Shown here: positions 1-7,700 of the stretch, piece by piece
Layout: each line of letters opens with the position of its first letter
How positions within the stretch are numbered: the stretch's first letter is position 1
Origin: Verrucomicrobiales bacterium
GTDB lineage: Bacteria > Verrucomicrobiota > Verrucomicrobiia > Verrucomicrobiales > DEV007
Assembly: GCA_029213005.1 (NCBI GenBank)
Contig: JARGPI010000048.1
Span: 1-34,540 of the forward strand
DNA length: 34,540 nucleotides
Direction of reading: 5' to 3'
The notes under the pieces: model-generated
The model's input: only the letters and a program-made list of their open reading frames with translations
Database searches by the model: none
Told to the model about the DNA's origin: nothing
Translations under genes and position numbers: made by a program

Positions 1-167
1 AGAAATCTAGACTATCTTTGGCGGTTCGCTAGATGCGCTTGTTTTGGTGCTTACCGAAAATCTGCCCAGTAGGGTGAAATGCTACATTTCCGGCCCTGTG
101 TTCTCTGTTTTCAACACAGCAGATTCATAGATTCCTGCAGAAGCACGGAAAAACCCAATAATTCAAA

Positions 168-281
168 CAAATAGGAATTCGCTCTTCAACTATCTGTCTG
201 TCCCCTGTTTCTAGCGGAAAATTATAAATAGATCAAATAAATAGGAATTTCGCTCTTCAACTATCTGTCTGTCCCCTATTT
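168..281 (+). repeat. Direct repeat pair ending in tctgtcccct
   Basis: Two copies of a ~40-bp sequence are present, at about 168-210 and 235-281. Both contain aaataggaatt, then cgctcttcaactatctg, then tctgtcccct. They differ by one inserted T and in the last few bases. The start-to-start distance is about 67 bp. Only two units exist and they are long, so this is not a CRISPR. It is more likely the trace of a transposase-linked extragenic element. Confidence 0.75.
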
Positions 282-341
282 ATTGCTGGTATGACGGGGT
301 TGAACAAGAGAATGGAGGCCAGTCAAGTGTTTGATTTTTTT

Positions 342-393
342 GACCGTCCCCCCGCTAAACGTCCCCCCTAAATGTGACCGTCCCCCCTAAATG
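342..393 (+). repeat. C-run repeat cluster (gtcccccc / taaatg)
   Basis: Three gtcccccc runs occur within about 50 bp, two of them followed directly by taaatg and two preceded by gacc. On the other strand these are G-runs of six or more. This is a short tandem-like degenerate repeat lying 100 bp before the AIPR gene. It could be a transposon-end relic or a folded G-rich element on the minus strand; the sequence alone cannot separate these. Confidence 0.5.
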
Positions 394-497
394 CTAAATG
401 GATATTTCCGGCAGTAAAAAGAAATTTTCCGATCTTGAAATTTGGGGTTTGTTGAATAATGATTCCTCATATGTGGCTTGCATAAGGAGGGATTTAC

Positions 498-2195
498 ATG
501 GACAGAATAACTAAATCGTTGTTGAAGGAACATTCGGACGAATATGGTATCCATACCGAGAAAGAATCCGACCAATTTGAACATTTTTCATCGTATTTGA
601 TGACATTGCGGCATTTCACCGATTCCTTTACGCCTGACGAAGTAGTTATTGGATCAGGAGGGGATACAGGTATCGATGGTATTGCAATCATTGTTAATGG
701 CAGTTTTGTTGTGGAACCAGAAGAAATTGAAGATCTGGTAGATACGAACGGATACCTTGACGTCACATTTGTATTTGTTCAGGCAGAAACTTCAAGTTCC
801 TTCAACACCCAGAAAATTGGTCAATTCGGGTATGGAGTGCAAGATTTTATAAGCGAACACCCTAGCCTCGTTAGAAATGATTCTATTTCTCAGAAGGCAG
901 AAGTTTTCTCCGAAATTTACGAGAGGAGTAGTAAGTTTACGAGAGGGAACCCCTCCGCCTTTTTGTACTACGTAACCACCGGAAAGTGGACGGAAGATCA
1001 AAATTTGGATGCTCGACGAGGTTCAGTTGAGACCGATATTCTATCAACAGGACTTTTCGAAAAAGTGTCCATGCGATGTTATGGAGCATCAGAGCTTCAA
1101 AGCTCGTATCGTGATTCGAAGAATGCGATCGCATGTGAAATCGCGTTTGCTGAGAAGGTTACCTTACCTGAAATGAAGGGTGTACAGCAAGCTTACATTG
1201 GTGTCTTGCCTGTGAATGAGTACAAAAAACTTATTCACAATGAAGATTCTGAAATCATTCATTCTCTTTTCTATGATAATGTTAGGCATTGGCAAGAGTG
1301 GAACCCTGTGAACACAGAAATACAAGGAACTCTAAAGGATGAAACTGAGCAGCAATATTTCCCGATTTTTAATAATGGAGTGACTGTTGTTGCAAAGAAT
1401 ATTCAACCAACCGGAAACAAACTTCTTATTGAAGACTACCAAGTAGTTAACGGCTGCCAAACAAGCTATGTTATCCATGAAACTTTGGATGACATTGACG
1501 ATGGAGTGAGAGTTCCCGTGAGGTTGATTGCTACGGTAAATCAGGATATTAAGAATTCGATTATTAAGGCGACGAACCGGCAGACCACGGTTGGTGATGA
1601 TCAGCTCATAGCTCTGACTGATTTCCCTAAAAAATTGGAAGATTTCTTCCCTTCGTTCGATGGGAAGAAAAGGCTTTTTTACGAGAGACGATCTAGGCAA
1701 TACAGTGGGCAAGACGGAATCGAAAAAGTTCGAATCATTAACATGACTATGCTGGTTCGTTCCTTTGCTTCGGTGTTTCTCGATCTTCCCCACCGGACGA
1801 CCCGAAACTATAAGTCCCTCTTAAAAAGTATAGGGAGTGATATATTCAATCCAGATGACCGCCTTGAAATGTACTACCTATCGGCCTTTTTGCACTATCG
1901 GTTGGAACAATTGTTTCGCGCGCAGACTATTGATCGAGAGCTGAAGGTTGCTCGTTACCATCTTTTGATGGCGTTTAGATACCTTGCGGTTACCGACAAT
2001 TGCCCAACTAAAAGGAACTCAGCAGATATGCAAAGATATTGTGATAAAGTTTTAGAGGTTGCTTGGGATGATGTGAAATCAGAGAAAGTTTTCCAACAAG
2101 CTGTAGCCGTGGTTAAAGGAATTGCGGCCGGGAATTTTCACCGAGATAATATCCGAACTGAACCATTTACAAATGGCGTTAGGAAAAAGATCTAA
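498..2195 (+). CDS. AIPR-family abortive-infection protein
   Basis: This 565-residue protein belongs to the AIPR family (PF10592), whose founder members give abortive-infection phage resistance in lactococci. Visible family marks are V-V-N-G-C-Q-T-S at about residues 316-323 and A-T-N-R-Q near 357-361. The N-terminal part (about 45-120) looks like a PD-(D/E)XK nuclease fold: G-I-D-G around D60, then a beta strand F-V-F-V-Q-A-E. The usual Q-x-K lysine is Glu97 here, which may be a subfamily trait or may mean loss of nuclease chemistry. The start is well set by ggagg at 486-490, 7 nt upstream. The gene is A/T-richer than the housekeeping genes further on, stands alone and sits among transposase debris, which suggests acquisition by transfer. 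A role in phage defence is inferred from the family; the mechanism is not shown here. Confidence 0.88.
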   Translation: MDRITKSLLKEHSDEYGIHTEKESDQFEHFSSYLMTLRHFTDSFTPDEVVIGSGGDTGIDGIAIIVNGSFVVEPEEIEDLVDTNGYLDVTFVFVQAETSSSFNTQKIGQFGYGVQDFISEHPSLVRNDSISQKAEVFSEIYERSSKFTRGNPSAFLYYVTTGKWTEDQNLDARRGSVETDILSTGLFEKVSMRCYGASELQSSYRDSKNAIACEIAFAEKVTLPEMKGVQQAYIGVLPVNEYKKLIHNEDSEIIHSLFYDNVRHWQEWNPVNTEIQGTLKDETEQQYFPIFNNGVTVVAKNIQPTGNKLLIEDYQVVNGCQTSYVIHETLDDIDDGVRVPVRLIATVNQDIKNSIIKATNRQTTVGDDQLIALTDFPKKLEDFFPSFDGKKRLFYERRSRQYSGQDGIEKVRIINMTMLVRSFASVFLDLPHRTTRNYKSLLKSIGSDIFNPDDRLEMYYLSAFLHYRLEQLFRAQTIDRELKVARYHLLMAFRYLAVTDNCPTKRNSADMQRYCDKVLEVAWDDVKSEKVFQQAVAVVKGIAAGNFHRDNIRTEPFTNGVRKKI

Positions 2196-2826
2196 CTAGT
2201 TCCTGAGAGGGAATCCTCCACACCTCTAATTAACTCGATCAGACACGATTTCTGGCTTCGAATGATTACCGGAAGGACACCGCCGGGTACGGTTTCAAGG
2301 CGATTACAGCTCTTTTCAGTGAATTATTCGACGGTAGAATATCAACATGCGTAGAAGATTCACCACGGATTTGGATTTTGGGCAAAACCCGATCGAGGAG
2401 GTTTTCATAGCGATCAAGCAAGTGGCATGAAAAGCGAAGCTCGTAGTCGAAAAAGAAAGCAAAAATCGGGACTATCCGGCTGATTCAGAGGCTTCCGGCG
2501 CCTGCTGGAATTGAGTGCAATTTTCACTTTAGGGTGTGATTACGCGATATCCGTGGATCTTGTAGGTGCCCCGAAGAAGCCTTTGCCGTTTGATTCTAAA
2601 TCGGGATTTCCTGCTGAGTGGCTACATTTATTTTTTTCAGCTGATTTTTGGGAGGATCTCACTATGCCTGCCAGCAGATGGCCGGATTTTACCGGTTTAT
2701 CTATAGTGCTATAATCTTCCGTCCATTGAAGGAGGAAGTTTGGTTAGTTAGAGTGACGAGATATTTTGTCTGGAAAACTTGGCGCGGAGTTTAAGTGCCT
2801 ACACCCGGATCTACGGGCGGGGCTGG
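2196..2826. other. Gene-poor stretch with possible transposase relic
   Basis: About 630 bp without a convincing gene. A 27-codon frame at 2347-2430 begins M-R-R-R-F-T-T-D-L-D-F-G-Q and P-I-E-E-V, which resembles the first residues of an ISNCY-type transposase group; it then stops, so at most it is a fragment. A 67-residue frame at 2511-2714 would need a TTG start and shows no domain. I regard the whole stretch as decayed mobile DNA. Confidence 0.45.
2347..2430 (+). pseudogene. Possible N-terminal transposase fragment
   Basis: The frame encodes 27 residues (M-R-R-R-F-T-T-D-L-D-F-G-Q-N-P-I-E-E-V) before a stop. Transposases of one ISNCY group start with a similar basic stretch, a D-F-G-Q-type segment and a P-I-E segment before a conserved S-R-D-E region; that last region is absent here. 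The recognition is from memory of the family and rests on about 15 residues, so it is tentative. Confidence 0.25.
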
Positions 2827-3252
2827 TCAGGCGGTCACGTTCTTCCTGAGATCTCGCAGGACTCGGAGTGATCCCCAGTTGGCACCTCGCATTCGCCTCG
2901 CTCCGTCTTGTCGCCTGGGACCAAAACTACTTCGCTCCCGCTCAAACATGTGATTCACAAAGGAGGCTGAGCCAAGAACCGCTCCGTAGAGAGTGGGTAG
3001 TAATTCAAGCAGGCTCTCCTCGGTTAACGGCTCCAGCGATTGACGATCCGGAATCTCAAGTAACAGATGGGTGTGATTGGACATCCAACAATAAGTAATC
3101 ACCCGGACGTGGAGGAACTTTTCGAGTCGACGCATAATCTTGCGGCACTCCTCTTTCACAACTGCTTCCTGGAAAAAGTATCCCCGATCGACGCAACGAC
3201 CAATGCAATGATAGAAGCTGCGCCCCTCCCCAATTAACCTCGAAGAACCCAT
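2827..3252 (-). pseudogene. Internally deleted REP-associated tyrosine transposase (Y1_Tnp)
   Basis: The product resembles IS200-like/REP-associated tyrosine transposases (RAYTs), single-strand DNA nucleases of the HUH class. From Met at 3252 the frame gives 141 residues. The N-terminal half keeps the family start (F-Y-H-C-I-G-R-C-V-D-R-G-Y-F-F) and the metal-binding H-T-H in N-H-T-H-L-L-L-E. After L-L-P-T-L-Y-G it jumps to what is normally the far C-terminus (G-A-V-L-G-S..F-V-N..F, then G-A-R-R-M-R-G-A-N-W-G-S-L-R-V-L-R-D-L-R). Full-length relatives are roughly 300 or more residues, so the middle, including the expected catalytic tyrosine region, is missing. The frame survived the deletion, but activity is unlikely. 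An in-frame extension to 3321 has no family similarity, so the start at 3252 is preferred. Confidence 0.75.
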
Positions 3253-3419
3253 GCTTTTTTTAATACTGTTCAGAATAATTTGCAGCAATCGAAAAAGCTG
3301 GAATTTTCCGTTAAGTTTCAAATGGGCGAAGATACCGTCCGATGCCGGAGGTCAGTGTTTAAACGGGTTGGGGGACGAAAAGGGCTTCTTTTCTTATTAT
3401 TAGCCTCGCTTTTTTACGA

Positions 3420-3854
3420 TCACGCGGGGAAGGGCCTGGCTGTCGCAAAATGAATGAAACACCCAGACACACCGCTTGCCACCACCGTTTTGTTCTGCTC
3501 TTTTTTATCCTTCAGATTCGCAAGTGTAAACAAACTAAGGAAAGCGATCACGTGGGCGACGAAAAATGGCTCTATATGCTGTCTAAAACCACCTGCCATT
3601 GCCATGACAAGATAAAAAACAATCCCAGACAGCCATGCCCAAATTATTGAATCAAGCGATGTCGCCATAGTATGCTTTCCGATAAGCCAGATAATGACTC
3701 CTAAAAGAAGCAATAGTAGCGTAGATGTCCACGGTTCTTTCCTGCGCGTGAGTGATGTAACCGGAAGTGAAAGATAACCGCCACCAATGGTGCCTAGTAG
3801 GGGGATTACAATGATTATTGCGGGATCAAACTTCTTGGTCGTCGGCGCGGGCAT
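3420..3854 (-). CDS. Hypothetical small integral membrane protein
   Basis: About 144 residues from ATG at 3854 (a longer frame reaches 3899 with an unlikely sequence). Four hydrophobic segments can be read: I-I-I-V-I-P-L-L-G-T-I-G-G-G, then T-L-L-L-L-L-L-G-V-I-I-W-L-I-G, then I-I-W-A-W-L-S-G-I-V-F-Y-L-V-M, and F-F-V-A-H-V-I-A-F-L-S-L-F-T-L. The second is followed by a K-H loop and the fourth by a charged K-D-K-K-E tail. I recognise no family. There is no clear ribosome-binding site, and the region around it is degenerate, so it may be a decaying or non-coding frame; the regular spacing of membrane segments argues for a real protein. Confidence 0.45.
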   Translation of the reverse strand: MPAPTTKKFDPAIIIVIPLLGTIGGGYLSLPVTSLTRRKEPWTSTLLLLLLGVIIWLIGKHTMATSLDSIIWAWLSGIVFYLVMAMAGGFRQHIEPFFVAHVIAFLSLFTLANLKDKKEQNKTVVASGVSGCFIHFATARPFPA

Positions 3855-4321
3855 TTCTAAGCAGATTAAGTTAGGAACGCCAGTTGCCCGGCGTCCCACT
3901 CGCAGATCCCGTCGTGCGGTTCTCCCGCAGTAGGGTCCTCAGTTATTCGCGCACGTAACTGGCTTTCGTTCATTTTGGTTACTTTTCCTTTCAATGCTTT
4001 GAAGATCAATCGAATAATGATGGGATCAGATTTTCCCCGGCATCATTGCCATAGAGCGGACGTCCCTGCTCTGCGATTCGAGGCTCGGGCATCTCCCACG
4101 GGTCGCGCCTCCGTTTAGCATAGTGGGTTTAACCGAAGCTCCGACGCTGGCTCCGTCGATTCCGCCACTTGTCGATCAAACGCTTTACCGCGGATAGATT
4201 TCGACCAGTCATCCGCCGTTACCTGGCGTCTGTACGATTTTATCTTCTAATGAAGCTATCCCCAGATCACCGGTGGCGGAAATCGAAACTTTGTGCCAAA
4301 ATAGTGCGTTTATCTATCCCT
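3855..4321. other. Gene-free stretch, possible group II intron tail
   Basis: About 465 bp without a supported gene. On the minus strand, 3887-3930 reads ctgcgggagaaccgcacgac followed by gggatctgcg, which resembles the 3' structural part found after reverse transcriptases of some bacterial group II introns. No reverse transcriptase is present in the window. From 3960 to 4321 I see no further element; an in-frame upstream extension of the next gene (from 4169) is read through here but has no family similarity. Confidence 0.35.
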
Positions 4322-4675
4322 ATGGCCAAACATCGCATTTACTCCATGAGCTTCGCCAGTGTCTATCCCCACTACGTCGCCAAGGCAGAGAAAAAAGGAC
4401 GGACCAAAGCCGAAGTGGACGAGATCATTTGCTGGCTGACCGGCTACACGGAAAAAGGACTGGCTGAACAACTCGGGAAAGAGACCGATTTCGAAACCTT
4501 CCTCGCCGAAGCTCCCGAAATGAACCCTTCCCGAAAATTAATCAAAGGAGTCGTTTGCGGAGTCCGGGTTGAAGAGGTCGAAGAACCGACGATGCGGGAA
4601 ATCCGCTACCTGGATAAACTGATCGACGAGCTCGCCAAAGGTAAAGCGATGGAAAAAATCCTGCGCGGAGATTGA
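4322..4675 (+). CDS. DUF2200 family protein
   Basis: The product is 117 residues and begins M-A-K-H-R-I-Y-S-M-S-F-A-S-V-Y-P-H-Y, the hallmark start of DUF2200 proteins. These are about 115-120 residues long and have no assigned function. Further family-like parts are E-V-D-E-I-I-C-W-L-T-G-Y and P-S-R-K-L-I-K-G-V-V-C-G-V-R-V-E-E. An upstream in-frame extension to 4169 would add 51 residues without family similarity, so the ATG at 4322 is chosen by length and homology, although no strong ribosome-binding site is visible. It is soluble, with no signal peptide. It stands alone, with accessory DNA upstream and the large secreted oxidoreductase downstream. Confidence 0.85.
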   Translation: MAKHRIYSMSFASVYPHYVAKAEKKGRTKAEVDEIICWLTGYTEKGLAEQLGKETDFETFLAEAPEMNPSRKLIKGVVCGVRVEEVEEPTMREIRYLDKLIDELAKGKAMEKILRGD

Positions 4676-4748
4676 GAAAAACATGCAGCTGTGTCATGGC
4701 GCAACCTCTCAAAACAAGCGCATATCTGCCCAACTACTTGAATCGGCA

Positions 4749-4775
4749 GGTGGATTTCGAGTATGGAAATCCACC
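4749..4775 (+). other. Inverted repeat between DUF2200 and the DUF1080 gene
   Basis: ggtggatttc (4749-4758) and gaaatccacc (4766-4775) form a perfect 10-bp stem with a 7-nt loop; three more outer pairs are possible with a bulge. No T-run follows, so it is a weak terminator candidate. It lies 25 bp before the next possible start and could also be a regulatory hairpin. Confidence 0.5.
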
Positions 4776-4799
4776 CTGCATCCCTGAGACTAAGGAGTC

Positions 4800-7700
4800 A
4801 TGAATCGATTTGCCAGCTCCCGTGCTAAGTTCAATTTACAGATTGTACCCTGTACACTCCGCGACTGTACAGGGTACAGTCAGATGCGGTCAGGAAATCA
4901 CACACCCAGTGAAGGCGCTCTTAGGGCGGACTCTGGTAAGCCCAATGGTGTCCCGGCTACGGTAGACACGCCCTTAAAGCGTTTCCGGAGAATCCCCGCC
5001 ATCAGCCGATTTCTCAGTGGCCTGCGGTTTTGCCTCTTTCTGGGAATGCTCTTCCCTACTCTCGCTTTCGCTCAATCTACCGAACCCGTATCGCTCTTCG
5101 ACGGGAAATCGCTGGAAGGATGGGATTTCAATCCGGGAGTCTGGCGGGTCGAAGACGGAGCTGTTACTGCAGGATCTTACGAGAAAAAATTTCCACGGAA
5201 CGAGTTCATCCGCACCAAAAAACGCTACTCGAATTTCGAACTGAAACTGAAGATCAAATGCTCGGGCGATCCCAAAACCGGACTGATCAACAGCGGCATC
5301 CAAATCCGCAGTGCCCTGCACGGTAAGAGAGTCGCCGGCTACCAGGTCGATTGCGGCGCAGGGTGGTTCGGCAAAATTTATGATGAGCATCGTCGGGGCC
5401 TCATCTATCCCAAACCGATTGACGAGGAAGCACTTTTGAAAGCTGTCGATATCCAGGGCTGGAACGAGTACCGCATCCTCGCCGAGGGTCCGCGCATCCA
5501 GGTCTGGATCAATGATACCAAGGCCAGTGACTATACCGAAACCAATTCGGAGATTCCGCTGGAAGGCATCATCGCCCCACAGATTCACGGCGGCGGACAT
5601 GTCGTTGTTCAGTTTAAAGACATCGCTATCCGCGAGCTACCTCCTACCCCCGGAGCCCCGACCTGGGAATCGCTCGGCGGAGTCGAACAGGCCCTCGCCA
5701 AGGTCAAAAAGCCCCGCTCACGGAACAACGCCGCGGGACCAAAAAAAATTCCAGCTCCCAGGAAAGGAAAAGACCAGGTGACGTTCGATTTTGAGTCCGG
5801 CGATCTTCAGGGCTGGCGTACCATTGAAGGAAAACTGGGGCTACCGATCGCGGCTAACTTGAAGACCCGCAATGGCTCTACGCCCTTAAACAAGGAAGGG
5901 AAATGTTACCTCGGAACGCTGGAACAAGAGCAGGGCGGCCGACCGTCCGATGCTCAAAAAGCGGTGCTTGAATCTCCGGTTTTCAAACTGGAGGGGCCGG
6001 AAATCAGTCTCGCCGTTTCCGGGGGCAAAGGCCCGGATACCTACATCGCGCTCTGCACTCTCGATGGAACCGAGGTGAAAAAAGCCCACGGGAAAAACTC
6101 CGAACTATTCTTTCCTCATCAATGGACCGTCCCCGAGCGGGTCGGACAGTCACTCTTTTTTCGACTCGTCGACCGGAACCAAAAAGGCTGGGGGCACATC
6201 GTAGTCGATGCGATTTCCGCTAAAGGGACGCTTCAGCCTGAGCTGACCACGAAACGATTCGCCAATTTACCTCCCGAACCCAGATACCCCAAACCCTCAG
6301 AAGCAGCGCCGTCGAAAAATTCGCAACTTGACGATATTCCAGCCAATACCCCCGAGGAGGAACTGGCCAGCTTTACTCTCGCCGACGGCTTTGTCGCCGA
6401 ATTGGTCGCGTCGGAAGCTCAGGGCGTCGTCAATCCAATCGACCTCACCTTCGACGATGCCGGTCGTCTCTGGACTCAGACCGCCAGAATGTATCCGCTC
6501 GATCCGGTTACCGGAATCAGCTTCGGCCAGGCGATGAGCATGATGCGGGACCGTGCCGCAATGGCCGCCAACCCACGGTTTGCGAAAATACACCACCTCT
6601 ACCAGTTAAAAGATAAAGGCACTGACCAGATTTTAATTATCGAAGACCCCACCGTGGAACAGCAAAATCAGCTCACCGTCTTTGCCGATGGCCTCACGAT
6701 ACCGCAGAGCATTCTGCCCTATAAAAACGGGGTTTGGGTCGCACATGGCTCGGAATTGTTCTACTTGAAAGACAACGACCGTGACGGCAAATCCGACGAG
6801 ATGGTTCCCGTCCTCTCCGGCTTCGGATTTTTCGATACCCATACCATGGCCCACACTCTCGTCAGGGCCCCCGGAGGCTGGGTTCACTTCAGTCACGGAC
6901 TGATCAACTCCGGCGATGTCACTGCCGTCGCCAGTGGGGAAACCACCAAAATCGAACTGTGCCTCACCGCCCGCTTTTCGAACGATGGTAAAAAACTGGA
7001 GATCGTAAATCGCGGTCTGCAAAACATCTGGGGATACCAGCTTCGCGGCGATGGCCAATGGTGGGGTACCGAAGCCAATGATATCGGGTATTCGGTAGTA
7101 CCCATGGAATCGCAAACCACCTACAGAGGCTCGCAAAATCCGAAGATTCGCCCCTACCAACCCGAACTCCCGGCACCTCACGATTTTCGAGTCGGGGGAA
7201 CCGGTATATCAGGCCTCGCTTTCTCCGAAGACGAAAACGGAGTTGGGTTTCCGGAAGAATGGAAGGACGTCGCGTTCCTTGCCAACCCCATCACCAATTC
7301 AATCAATGCAGTGAAAGTGGTGCGCCAACCGGACGGCGCGATCGAATCAAAATTGCTGCCAAACCTACTAAAATCGACCGACAAATGGTTCCGCCCCGTT
7401 AACATAGAATTCGGTCCGGATGGGTGTCTCTATATCGCCGATTGGTATAACAAAATCGTATCCCATAACGAAGTCGACACCGCTCATCCCGATCGCGACA
7501 AATCTCACGGCCGGATCTGGCGGATCCGGCACGTCAGTCAGAAACCGAGGAAAGCTCCAGATCTGTTTGCGGCGGATACAAAGGATTTGGTCAGTCATTT
7601 ATCATCTCCCTATGTGTTGGACAAGCGCGCAGCGTGGCATCAGTTAGTTGATCGTCAGGCCAAGAATGAAATTCCCGAACTAGAGAAACTGGTAGCAGAC

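Larger units (their letters stand above)
1..497. other. Gene-free left margin with repeat debris
   Basis: No credible coding region lies here. The stretch contains a ~40-bp direct repeat (168-210 and 235-281) and a run of C-rich motifs of the form gaccgtcccccc/taaatg between 342 and 393. Short gtcccc-type tails of this sort often flank REP-associated tyrosine transposases; that association is from general knowledge, and a transposase remnant does lie at 2827-3252. The last part carries the ribosome-binding site of the AIPR gene (ggagg at 486-490). Confidence 0.6.

Noticed and set aside
168..281. Direct repeats as a CRISPR array
   Set aside because: Only two repeats, slightly different, with a ~24-bp gap, and no cas genes in the window.
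2511..2714. 67-residue ORF after the AIPR gene
   Set aside because: TTG start, no ribosome-binding site, no recognisable domain, in degenerate DNA.
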